Origin: Bacteroidales bacterium
Lineage (GTDB): Bacteria > Bacteroidota > Bacteroidia > Bacteroidales > ML635J-15
Length of the DNA stretch: 64,000 bases
Reading direction: 5' to 3'
Assembly (NCBI GenBank): GCA_031275085.1
Contig: JAISPG010000078.1
Coordinates: 62,001-126,000 of the forward strand
Part shown: piece by piece, positions 37,228 to 44,959 of the stretch
How positions within the stretch are numbered: the first letter of the stretch is position 1
Layout of the letters: each line of letters starts with the position of its first letter
Translations under genes and position numbers: made by a program
The notes under the pieces: model-generated
What the model saw: the letters and a program-made list of their open reading frames with translations, nothing else
Told to the model about the DNA's origin: nothing
The model's database searches: none

Positions 37228-38285
37228 AACAATCCTCCTACATTTGTTTTAGATATTCCGGATATAACATTTACTTTTTCATTCTCTTTCAAATATTGGA
37301 CACCGGCAGAAATGATTTCATTTCCCGGCTCAATTCCGGTAATTACAATATTACCATCATCAACACCTACAACTTGTACTTCCTTTTTCTGAACAATTGA
37401 TTGTTCCTGTAATAATACCCATACATATTGCTTATCGTTCTCGGAAAATACACAATTCACAGGAAGAATATATCCTTTTGGCGTTTCACCATCTTTAACG
37501 ATCTTAATAGAGACTTCCACATTCATACCTGCAGTAAGCGGATTATCAGCAGAATTAATAACTGTCAGATACATTTTATACAATTGATTTCCATTAGACT
37601 TATGGCTTATTGAAAGAATCTTCAAAGGGAATGATTGTCCAGGCAAAAGACTAGCATTACAATTAATGTCTCCAAAATTTGATTTTTGCAAATATAAATT
37701 TGCCGGTAAATCGGTTTCAACCACAATGCTGCTCATATCCATCAATGTAAATACAGGTCTCCCGGCATCCACCATTTCGCTTTTCCTGAAATTGACCGAT
37801 TGAATATATCCTGACGATGGGGCTTCCAGCAAAGTATAGTCAACCTGATTTTGATAAGCCTGGAGTTGTACTTTCAATGCATTTAATCCTGCCACAGCTT
37901 TTTCGTAATCATTTCCTGCAATACTATTTCGTTTATATAATTCTTCCAGACGCTCAACTTCCGTTTTCAACTGATTATACTGAATCTCCGTTGCAGATAA
38001 TTGCAAGCGATAGTCTTTATCATCCAATTTTGCAAGTAATTGTCCTTCTTTTACATAATCTCCTTCTTTTACATAAATCTGTATTATCTGTCCTGCTGCC
38101 TTAAATCCTAGATTAATAATCTGATTTTCTTTAACTATACCCGGTAAAGTCCTTTCTGTTACAGGTTCAATCTTTACAGGATAAGTAGTTCTCACACTTC
38201 TGATAAGTGGTTTGTTTTGATTTTGCTGGCAAGATGATACACACATAACTATCAATAGCAAGTACAAAAATATTTTCCCTTTCAT
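37224..38285 (-). CDS. RND efflux periplasmic adaptor (HlyD/MFP), lipoprotein
   Basis: 353 residues. The signal peptide ends with V-S-S-C-Q-Q, a lipobox (Cys19) that anchors the adaptor. Biotinyl-lipoyl halves flank a short coiled-coil hairpin (about 95-145): V-K-E-G-D-Y-V-K-E-G-Q-L-L-A-K-L-D and L-E-A-P-S-S-G-Y-I. Beta-barrel and membrane-proximal domains follow. It bridges the RND permease and TolC. It is the first gene of the operon; a predicted promoter lies about 65 bases upstream and faces the AraC gene. Confidence 0.92.
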   Translation of the reverse strand: MKGKIFLYLLLIVMCVSSCQQNQNKPLIRSVRTTYPVKIEPVTERTLPGIVKENQIINLGFKAAGQIIQIYVKEGDYVKEGQLLAKLDDKDYRLQLSATEIQYNQLKTEVERLEELYKRNSIAGNDYEKAVAGLNALKVQLQAYQNQVDYTLLEAPSSGYIQSVNFRKSEMVDAGRPVFTLMDMSSIVVETDLPANLYLQKSNFGDINCNASLLPGQSFPLKILSISHKSNGNQLYKMYLTVINSADNPLTAGMNVEVSIKIVKDGETPKGYILPVNCVFSENDKQYVWVLLQEQSIVQKKEVQVVGVDDGNIVITGIEPGNEIISAGVQYLKENEKVNVISGISKTNVGGLL

Positions 38286-38351
38286 TAAATTAATATTTTG
38301 AATGTAAAAAGATAAAGAAAATTAAAAATTCATATAGCATTTTTAAAACGA

Positions 38352-38359
38352 CAAAAATA
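38352..38359 (-). promoter_or_regulatory. -7 box (TATTTTTG) of the RND efflux operon
   Basis: A minus-strand TAnnTTTG match 66 bases upstream of the adaptor start. One of three TTGTNCAAAA boxes (38380-38389) lies about 20 bases farther upstream, near its -33 region. Confidence 0.45.
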
Positions 38360-38379
38360 TTTTATTATTTCTCAATAAA

Positions 38380-38464
38380 TTGTTCAAAACATAGACAAGA
38401 TTGTCCAAAAAGTCGAATTATTTCATTTCCAAAAGAAAAAAATACAATATATTTGTACAAAAAG
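38380..38464. promoter_or_regulatory. Three TTGTNCAAAA direct repeats in the araC/efflux divergent region
   Basis: Copies at 38380-38389, 38401-38410 and 38453-38462, all in the same orientation; the last two share the extension AG. The first two are spaced 21 bases, two helical turns. The third overlaps the -7 box of the AraC gene (TATATTTG, 38448-38455). AraC proteins typically bind such direct half-sites, so this is a candidate operator set. Confidence 0.55.
38448..38455 (+). promoter_or_regulatory. -7 box (TATATTTG) of the AraC-family gene
   Basis: A TAnnTTTG match 20 bases upstream of the ATG at 38476; it decides against the in-frame TTG at 38401 as the start codon. Confidence 0.55.
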
Positions 38465-38475
38465 TTGATTATGAT

Positions 38476-39378
38476 ATGACAGATAATGTATTTCAGGTAG
38501 AGTTTAGCTTGTTTCGCGAAGTTTTTGAAGGACATGCTATCGAAGATGATTTTATGATTTTTGACAATTTAATGGAAAAAATAAATCCTGAAGGTAATAC
38601 TAATCCTATTAATTATAATTTCCCAATAAAACTTGACATTACTATACTTGTGTTATGTACAGGAGGCATTGCAAATGCTAAAATAGGATTAAAGGAAATA
38701 TCCCTTAAAAAAAACAGGCTGGCTGTTATTATGCCTGATCAGATATTCCAGGTTACTGAAATAACTCCGGATTTTAAAGGTATGTTTATCATACTTAAAA
38801 ATACTTTTTTTAATACACAGAATTATTTTGTGGAAGCTATGACTTTACAAAGAATTATTCTTCAGCAACATTATTTTGAAATACCTGAAAGTTTTATTGC
38901 TGAATTTAAAGTTATATACAATTTAATAAAGGAAAAAATCAAAGAAAAAAATAATTATTATAAGTCTCAAATTATCCAGAATTATTGCAGTATTCTTTTT
39001 TATAATGCTTGCAGCATTTACGTTTTACAAAATAGTGAGGCTGATATCAAAGAGAAAACCCGCAAACAGGGTATTGTTGAAACATTCGTAAAGGAAGTAG
39101 AAAGAAATTATCGCAAAGAACATACAATTTCATTCTATGCCGATAAACTTTGCCTTACTCCTAAATATCTTTCGTCTATTATTTCCGATATGAGCGGAAA
39201 ATCTGCTGCAGACTGGATAAAAGAATATCTTATACTGGAAGCACAAGCCTTGCTGCGTTCCACCAAAATGACCATCCAGCAGGTAAGTGACCATTTAAAT
39301 TTTGCCAATCAATCACATTTCGGAAGATTTTTTAAACGTTTTACCGGATTGTCTCCACGTGAATATCAGAAACAATAA
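38476..39378 (+). CDS. AraC-family transcriptional regulator
   Basis: 300 residues from the ATG at 38476. The N-terminal about 170 residues are a variable, probably cupin-like sensing domain. The C-terminal about 105 residues hold two helix-turn-helix units (I-S-F-Y-A-D-K-L-C-L-T-P-K-Y-L-S-S-I and T-I-Q-Q-V-S-D-H-L-N-F-A-N-Q-S-H-F-G-R-F-F-K-R) ending G-L-S-P-R-E-Y, the AraC signature. It is divergent from the RND efflux operon and flanked by three TTGTNCAAAA boxes, so it probably controls that operon and itself. The inducer is unknown. Confidence 0.9.
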   Translation: MTDNVFQVEFSLFREVFEGHAIEDDFMIFDNLMEKINPEGNTNPINYNFPIKLDITILVLCTGGIANAKIGLKEISLKKNRLAVIMPDQIFQVTEITPDFKGMFIILKNTFFNTQNYFVEAMTLQRIILQQHYFEIPESFIAEFKVIYNLIKEKIKEKNNYYKSQIIQNYCSILFYNACSIYVLQNSEADIKEKTRKQGIVETFVKEVERNYRKEHTISFYADKLCLTPKYLSSIISDMSGKSAADWIKEYLILEAQALLRSTKMTIQQVSDHLNFANQSHFGRFFKRFTGLSPREYQKQ

Positions 39379-39460
39379 ACCAATAGTTTCTTAAATTACT
39401 GAACCTTATGCTGATATAAAATAATAATGTTCAAAAGTTTTTTATATTAAAAAATAATAA

Positions 39461-39468
39461 TAATTTTG
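39461..39468 (+). promoter_or_regulatory. -7 box (TAATTTTG), candidate distal promoter of tig
   Basis: The only clear TAnnTTTG match in the 312-base gap before tig. It predicts a leader of about 215 bases with no riboswitch I can recognise; a 5-codon ORF begins at 39480. Confidence 0.35.
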
Positions 39469-39690
39469 AGGCCGAAAATATGGGAACTAAGGTTTAAGTA
39501 TTAGCTGAAAGATTTTATTGCTGATTCATGAGCCTGAGATGTAAAAAAAATATTTCTCGACCTGCTGGCTCTCAATAAGATTTATATAAGATTTGTATTT
39601 TTTATATATACGAAATTACATAAAGAAAAATTGAGATGAATGCAGTTTTTAAGTACATAAAGTAATTAATAATTAAAGAAAGACATCCAA

Positions 39691-41037
39691 ATGGAAGTTG
39701 TAAAAAATCAAATTGACGACTTAAATGCAACATTAACCGTTAATGTCAAGAATAGTGACATCGACGACAATGTGGAAAAAACCCTTAGAGATTACCGCCG
39801 CAAAGCTGTTGTTCCTGGTTTCAGACCCGGGAATGTTCCAATGGGACTCATCAAAAAAATGTATGGTAACGCAGTGATCGCAGAAGAACTGAACAGAACT
39901 GTTTCAAATGCGATTTCAGATTATCTGGTAAATGAAAAAATCAATATTCTCGGAGATCCTCTGCCTAATGAATCCCAAGAACAAATAGAATTCGGCAAAC
40001 AAGATTCATATGATTTTTCTTTTGATATAGGATTAATCCCGGAATTTGAAATTAAACTTTCAAAAAGAGATAAAGTAAACAAATATTCTATCAAAGTAGA
40101 TGACGAAATGATAGAAAAATATATATCGGGTTTTCAGAAACAGTTCGGAGGTTTTGAAGAAGTTGAACAATCCGATGAAGATTCTATGCTGAATGCAGAA
40201 CTTATTCAAACCGATAAAAAAGGAAACGTACTTGAAGATGGAGTAAAAGTAGAAGATGCTGCAATATCAATAAAAGTCGTTAAAGACAAAAAAATACAGA
40301 AATCGCTTATAGGCATTTCAAACGATACTGTTGTTGATATTGATATAAAAAAGGCTTTCCCTAACGATTCTGAAATTACTTCTTTACTGAAAATAAATAA
40401 AGAAGATGTAGAAAATCTAGATCCTCATTTCCGTGTAGTTGTAAAAAGCATTAAAAACTATAAAGATGCTGATATAAACCAGGAGTTTTTCAATAAATGT
40501 TTTGGAGAGAATGTTGTTAATTCCGAAGAAGAATTCCGAAACAGAGTGACAGAAGATATCAAAGCTTCTTTTACAAGAGAAACTAAATATAAATTATTAC
40601 TGGATATTAAAGACAAAATAACAAAAAAATCGGATATTCATTTTCCGGAAGAATTCCTTCGCAGATGGCTAAAAGCAACAAATAAGGATATTACTGAAGA
40701 ACAGCTTAATGATGAATTTCCAAGATTTATTGAAGATCTTAAATGGACTTTAATAAAAAGTAAAATAGCCAAAGAAAATGAAATAAAAATAACAGAAGAA
40801 GAGCTTATAAATGCTGCAAAACAACAACTTATTGCCCAGTTCAGTCAGTACGGAATGAGTTATATTCCTGATGAATATCTTACAAAATATGCAAACGAAA
40901 TACTTCAGAAAGAAGGAGAAGCAAATAAATTGTATGAAATGGAAATAGAAGAAAAAGTTGTTGATTTTATTGCCGATACAATTAAAACAGAAGATACAGA
41001 AATAAGTATCGACGAATTTCAGAAATTATTTGAATAA
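39691..41037 (+). CDS. tig: Trigger factor (ribosome-associated chaperone)
   Basis: 448 residues. The N-terminal domain (about 1-115) carries the ribosome-docking signature G-F-R-P-G-N-V-P. The middle, PPIase-like segment (about 150-250) is divergent and lacks a recognisable FKBP active site, as is common in Bacteroidota. The C-terminal arms (about 260-430) are helical and highly charged. It shields nascent chains at the ribosome exit. It is followed by a Rho-independent terminator. Confidence 0.92.
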   Translation: MEVVKNQIDDLNATLTVNVKNSDIDDNVEKTLRDYRRKAVVPGFRPGNVPMGLIKKMYGNAVIAEELNRTVSNAISDYLVNEKINILGDPLPNESQEQIEFGKQDSYDFSFDIGLIPEFEIKLSKRDKVNKYSIKVDDEMIEKYISGFQKQFGGFEEVEQSDEDSMLNAELIQTDKKGNVLEDGVKVEDAAISIKVVKDKKIQKSLIGISNDTVVDIDIKKAFPNDSEITSLLKINKEDVENLDPHFRVVVKSIKNYKDADINQEFFNKCFGENVVNSEEEFRNRVTEDIKASFTRETKYKLLLDIKDKITKKSDIHFPEEFLRRWLKATNKDITEEQLNDEFPRFIEDLKWTLIKSKIAKENEIKITEEELINAAKQQLIAQFSQYGMSYIPDEYLTKYANEILQKEGEANKLYEMEIEEKVVDFIADTIKTEDTEISIDEFQKLFE

Positions 41038-41060
41038 ACATATTTCTTTATGAGAATAGA

Positions 41061-41092
41061 AAAGGTTATTGCTGTGCAATAGCCTTTTTTTG
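41061..41092 (+). terminator. Terminator of tig
   Basis: An 11-bp stem (41061-41071 with 41077-41087, one G-U pair) and a 5-base loop, followed by a run of seven T, 23 bases past the tig stop. Confidence 0.85.
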
Positions 41093-41143
41093 TGGATATT
41101 TGAATATTAAATCCAATATCTGTAAAATATATCATAAGATTTC

Positions 41144-41377
41144 TTAAAACCACCAAAAGAACTTGTTTAGTATTACTATAATTATTACTATTCCAATAAT
41201 TATAAACAATATAGGATGATTTTTTATTGAGTTTCCCATTGTCAATAAAAATATTTTCATTTGTAATTCCAGTAAATTATAATTAACTTTCTTTATATAT
41301 TCTTCGGCTTTTTCTTTTCCCATTAACTCACATAATTCTATATATGTTTTTTCAGGAATCCTATCGTCATTTTCCAT
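41144..41377 (-). CDS. Small single-helix membrane protein, unknown
   Basis: 77 residues. The N-terminal about 45 residues are charged (M-E-N-D-D-R-I-P-E-K-T-Y), with E-L-M-G-K-E-K-A-E-E-Y-I-K-K as a probable helix. One strong membrane helix (about 54-72) is followed by a short aromatic end. I do not recognise the family. It lies on the minus strand downstream of the pigment operon with a 200-base gap that holds nothing recognisable, so membership in that operon is doubtful. Confidence 0.5.
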   Translation of the reverse strand: MENDDRIPEKTYIELCELMGKEKAEEYIKKVNYNLLELQMKIFLLTMGNSIKNHPILFIIIGIVIIIVILNKFFWWF

Positions 41378-41577
41378 TATTTTACTGGCTGTTTACGTAA
41401 ATATACAAGGTAAAAATAGTAATTTTAGAAATATTTATTAGGTTATATTCTTATTAAAGACTTTTTATTACTTGTCAAAAAAAATAGAATATTCATCTTT
41501 ATTATTATTTTGTTGATATTCTGAATAACAGATATTTCTGTCTTATAAACTACAATACCTGCAAACCGTATTAAATA

Positions 41578-42351
41578 TTATTTTTGATTATTAGCAAAAA
41601 CTTTATGTATAAAAATCGAAGGATATCCATATAAAACTGCGAGAAAACAAAAAAGTGTATTTAAAAGGCTTATACGAATAAAATCCATTCTGGGACGAAA
41701 ATGAGTAACTCTTTCGCCGGCAGCCGGATAATGTACATTAATAGAAACAGGAACAATTCTTATTCCTTTCCATGCCATACGAACAAGTAATTCCAGTTCC
41801 GACTCGTAACGTTTGGTAAATGGTCTCATTTTTTTCATCCTGCGCAAAGGATAAAGACGATATCCGGTTTGTGTATCAGGAAGTTTCTTTGCAGTTTGTA
41901 AAGTAAACCAGAAATTTGAGAATTTATTGGCAAAAATATTTCCCTGAGGCATATTAGGGTGGTCAAAAGAACGCGAACCTATTAACAAAGAATTTTCATT
42001 TTCCGCCAAGGCATTCAAAAAAACAGGAATATCTTCTGCAAGATGTTGCCCGTCGGAATCCAGAGTTAATGCATAATCATATCCCAGACCCATAGCTTTA
42101 TCAAAAGCCTGTTTCAGGGCATAACCCTTTCCTCTGTTTATCTTGTAGGAAACCAGGTTTATTTTATCATAAAATTTTTCTAATATATTTAATGTACTAT
42201 CTGTGGAACCATCGTTAACAACAATTAAATCCAAAGTATATTCCGATACTGAATTAATTACATGTTCAATTGTTTTTTCAGAATTATAGGCTGGTATTAC
42301 TATGCAAACCTTATAATCCAGCATTTTATTATGAATATCTTCAAATTTCAT
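41578..42351 (-). CDS. Family 2 glycosyltransferase of the pigment cluster
   Basis: 257 residues with a GT-A fold. The start is V-C-I-V-I-P-A-Y-N-S-E, the nucleotide-binding acid is in V-V-N-D-G-S-T-D, and the metal-binding T-L-D-S-D-G-Q-H is followed by Q-T-G-Y-R-L-Y-P. It resembles polyprenyl-phosphate mannosyl or glucosyl transferases (DPM1-like). A single weak C-terminal hydrophobic stretch may associate it with the membrane. As the last gene of the aryl polyene operon it probably adds a sugar to the lipid or head-group acceptor, as proposed for similar genes in flexirubin-like loci. Substrate unproven. Confidence 0.82.
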   Translation of the reverse strand: MKFEDIHNKMLDYKVCIVIPAYNSEKTIEHVINSVSEYTLDLIVVNDGSTDSTLNILEKFYDKINLVSYKINRGKGYALKQAFDKAMGLGYDYALTLDSDGQHLAEDIPVFLNALAENENSLLIGSRSFDHPNMPQGNIFANKFSNFWFTLQTAKKLPDTQTGYRLYPLRRMKKMRPFTKRYESELELLVRMAWKGIRIVPVSINVHYPAAGERVTHFRPRMDFIRISLLNTLFCFLAVLYGYPSIFIHKVFANNQK

Positions 42352-42358
42352 TACAATT

Positions 42359-42730
42359 TTATTCAGGTAATAATTGCAGATTGATCTTTGAAAATACTAC
42401 ATCTCCTGAATATACAGTAGCTTTTATTTGATATATATTTTCGTCATCAGGGGCTTCTATAATTAAATTATAATTTACTTCAGGATGAATAAGAGGATTT
42501 ATAGGATAAGTAAATTTTACACTTTTAATTTTCTTTATCATAAATTTTTCCTGCTTCATGTGTGAAAACAGTTCTTTTATAACCTGAATCACACAAACGC
42601 CTGGCGTAATAGGATTATTAGGAAAGTGTGCTTCATATATCTCATGCTCTTTATTAAATTTAACAAGGAAATCGACACCGGCATCCGATCCAGAATAATT
42701 TATAATTGAAAAAAATTTATCTTTAAGCAT
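42359..42730 (-). CDS. Hotdog 3-hydroxyacyl-ACP dehydratase (ApeI/FabZ-like)
   Basis: 123 residues from the ATG at 42730, chosen because it begins 13 bases after the upstream stop at 42744 rather than inside that gene. The FabZ-type active-site segment H-F-P-N-N-P-I-T-P-G-V is present. The residue 14 positions after the His, normally the catalytic Glu, is Gln (V-I-Q). In aryl polyene synthesis it would dehydrate 3-hydroxyacyl-ACP in each elongation round. Its partner may be the second hotdog protein at 48.6 kb, which keeps the Glu but lacks the His. Confidence 0.78.
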   Translation of the reverse strand: MLKDKFFSIINYSGSDAGVDFLVKFNKEHEIYEAHFPNNPITPGVCVIQVIKELFSHMKQEKFMIKKIKSVKFTYPINPLIHPEVNYNLIIEAPDDENIYQIKATVYSGDVVFSKINLQLLPE

Positions 42731-42743
42731 ATAAATTGATATT

Positions 42744-43385
42744 TTAATTTGCACTAAAGCTTTCTGACGGAATATTCATATTTGTTTTTTTATTTAAAAA
42801 AATAATAGTTGTAATATCCCCTGATTTTTCTTCCATGATAATCTCTGTAGCCAAATAATCAGATGAGTCGATCTTTATTTTTATAGCTGAATATATTTCT
42901 TTCATCCTTTTCGGAACAGGAGTTAATTTAACTAAAATAACTTTTTTATCAGATTCACTTTCAAAATATTCCACATAAAAGTTTTTTGAGTCTGTAAGAC
43001 TTTCTCCATTAATTGTACTTATTATAAGTGACCCCAATTGTTTAAACATTTTATTAGAATTTGCTACAATTCCATTATCAGTTTTTAAATATACATCTTC
43101 GTTATTTAAAATTAAAGCAAAGTTTGTAGGTTTCAAATATTCCCATCGTAATGACGATGGTGATTTATATAACATATTGCCTTCCGACTTTGCTGTTTCG
43201 ACCAATAAAACTGATGATTTTTCCTGTATAAAACCGCATTGCAGAGTTTTTATCTCTTTCGATGCTTTCAACAAATTATTCTCTATTTCTTTTTTCCTTG
43301 TTTCGGAAACAGATTTATAAGTACTGGTTTGAGCAAAAGAATTAATGCAGAACATTAATAAAAGAAGACAGATAGTTACTCTCAT
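42744..43385 (-). CDS. LolA-like outer-membrane lipoprotein carrier
   Basis: 213 residues from the ATG at 43385, which places a clean signal peptide at the start (cleavage near F-A-Q). The remainder has the incomplete beta-barrel pattern of LolA: L-Q-C-G-F-I-Q-E-K, L-Y-K-S-P-S-S-L-R-W-E-Y, and a later I-Y-S-A-I-K-I-K-I-D. Located in the pigment operon, it is predicted to carry the polyene-lipid across the periplasm, the role proposed for LolA homologues in aryl polyene and flexirubin clusters. Confidence 0.82.
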   Translation of the reverse strand: MRVTICLLLLMFCINSFAQTSTYKSVSETRKKEIENNLLKASKEIKTLQCGFIQEKSSVLLVETAKSEGNMLYKSPSSLRWEYLKPTNFALILNNEDVYLKTDNGIVANSNKMFKQLGSLIISTINGESLTDSKNFYVEYFESESDKKVILVKLTPVPKRMKEIYSAIKIKIDSSDYLATEIIMEEKSGDITTIIFLNKKTNMNIPSESFSAN

Positions 43386-43407
43386 AATAATAATTTTAAT
43401 CAATAAA

Positions 43408-43761
43408 TTATTTCACTACAAAATACACGCCAATCATTATAATAACAACTCCAATCCAGCGAGTATACGGAACAGCCTCATGTAAAATAAAATAAGCTGA
43501 AAATAAACCTATTACGTAACTTATCGACAATAATGGGTATGCCAAACTAAGATCATATTGTCTTAAAACATACATCCACGTAAATAAGGATGTTAAAGCA
43601 CAAATACCGGAAACACTAAACTGCCATGTAGTAAGTGCATTTTTAAAAAATTCCCATGTCCATGAAAAATCTCCGAATAATTTTACAGATATTTTCAAAA
43701 AAGTCTGGGCAGCCACTAACAAAATGCTTTGGCCTATAACGAGCATAATTAATCTTAACAT
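43408..43761 (-). CDS. Small four-helix transporter (SMR/EamA-like) in the pigment cluster
   Basis: 117 residues with four membrane helices and the Y-P-L-L-S-I-S-Y-V-I-G pattern near the third helix, as in SMR and EamA half-transporters such as ArnE/ArnF. W-M-Y-V-L-R-Q-Y-D-L-S-L-A-Y-P is typical. It overlaps the chain-length-factor gene by 7 bases. Candidate roles are flipping a lipid-linked intermediate or acting with the neighbouring LolA and glycosyltransferase. No MMPL exporter is present in the window, which makes this the only visible inner-membrane exporter of the cluster. Confidence 0.75.
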   Translation of the reverse strand: MLRLIMLVIGQSILLVAAQTFLKISVKLFGDFSWTWEFFKNALTTWQFSVSGICALTSLFTWMYVLRQYDLSLAYPLLSISYVIGLFSAYFILHEAVPYTRWIGVVIIMIGVYFVVK

Positions 43762-44813
43762 GATGATAAAAGTATTAAAGAGTGATCTTTATTTTGAAAA
43801 TGATTATAAACTAATATATTTTTAGGATTTATATTTTTTACATTATTGCAATATACAATATGTTGAGGGATTTTCTTGTTTTTCAGGATTGTAGCAGCTG
43901 TATAAAGTCCTAACCCTGATGCTGAATATGATTCGCCAAAAATATGTTTATACCATAACAATGGTTTATCAGGGAAAAACTCACTATGCATATTTTTATA
44001 AACAGAATCATTATTTACATCTCCACTTATACCTACAATCACAGCATCAATATCTTTTTCGTTTAGCCCATTACTTTGCAATAACGATGCTAAGGTCTTC
44101 TTAAACTGAACTTTATCAGGTTTATAAAGCATTTCTATTCCTTTTATTTCACAAAAAGAATTTTTTGTTTTATTTTTATCCAGCATAAAACTTACTGAAG
44201 CTTCACCTGCTAACGCTCCGGGAGTTTGGGAATCCCTGAGTATCTCTTCAGATATTTCTCCTTTTTTCCAATAGCCAATTTTATCAAGTAATGCAAAATA
44301 TCCGGGAGTTAACTCGTCGTGTCCGCTGACTAATGCAGATGATATTTCGCCCAATTGGAATTGTATGAAAGCATCCAATAATGCACTGTCAAAAGATGTT
44401 CCCCGATGTGAGTAAGTACTGTTATAGGAATGACATTTCAAGTAAACTGCAATCTGTGAACTTATAGTATTATGTGTAGATTGCATAAAATATGTAGGAG
44501 GCAGCAATTCTTCATTATTATCCAGCATTGCTGTCAAAAATTTTTCGGTATTTTCAATACATCCAAGTCCTGTACCCGTAATAATGGCATCAGGCTTTTC
44601 AATAGATGTATCCTTTATTGTTTTCAATGATGTTGCCAATGCTCTTTTCAGAATCTTACCCATTCTACGTGCAGCCATCGGAGCAATAAACTCACTGAAA
44701 TCCGGTTCTATGGAACGTACATATCGTTCTTTATATATCAACGGAGATTCAAACCATTTTTCTTCAAACGGCTCTTGTATTGATATATGTGCTATCGACT
44801 GAATATAAACCAT
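43755..44813 (-). CDS. Cys-less ketosynthase, chain-length-factor-like (ApeC type)
   Basis: 352 residues from the ATG at 44813; the longer frame to 44846 adds 11 unlikely residues. The thiolase fold is evident (T-G-T-G-L-G-C, F-M-Q-S-T-H-N-T-I-S-S-Q-I-A, L-V-S-G-H-D-E, and I-F-G-E-S-Y-S-A-S-G). At the nucleophile position the sequence is Y-S-H-R-G-T-S with no Cys, and the two catalytic His motifs are degraded. It is therefore predicted to be a non-catalytic partner that pairs with an active ketosynthase and sets polyene length, as ApeC does with ApeO. Confidence 0.8.
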   Translation of the reverse strand: MVYIQSIAHISIQEPFEEKWFESPLIYKERYVRSIEPDFSEFIAPMAARRMGKILKRALATSLKTIKDTSIEKPDAIITGTGLGCIENTEKFLTAMLDNNEELLPPTYFMQSTHNTISSQIAVYLKCHSYNSTYSHRGTSFDSALLDAFIQFQLGEISSALVSGHDELTPGYFALLDKIGYWKKGEISEEILRDSQTPGALAGEASVSFMLDKNKTKNSFCEIKGIEMLYKPDKVQFKKTLASLLQSNGLNEKDIDAVIVGISGDVNNDSVYKNMHSEFFPDKPLLWYKHIFGESYSASGLGLYTAATILKNKKIPQHIVYCNNVKNINPKNILVYNHFQNKDHSLILLSSC

Positions 44814-44827
44814 TACATTTATTAAAT

Positions 44828-44957
44828 TATAAATTTCAAACAACAAATTTCAAATTCTAAATCCCACTATACAGTTTACAGTACAATATTGTTTGAATAC
44901 TGAAATTTGGTCATTAGGTATTATTTGAGCTTTGGTATTTGTCATTTATATTTTGTT
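44828..44957. repeat. Non-coding dispersed repeat (caaatttcaaa / tttggtatttg type)
   Basis: The 146-base gap between two ketosynthase genes consists of a left arm (44828-44866, tandem variants of caaatttcaaa) and a loosely complementary right arm (about 44900-44957, variants of tttggtatttg). This is the pattern of short low-complexity repeats found in many bacterial intergenic regions. No -7 box is found in it. Confidence 0.45.
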
Positions 44958-44959
44958 TT

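Noticed and set aside
39379..39690. Possible riboswitch in the tig leader
   Set aside because: Several GC-containing stretches are present, but I could not match any known aptamer or draw a convincing fold.
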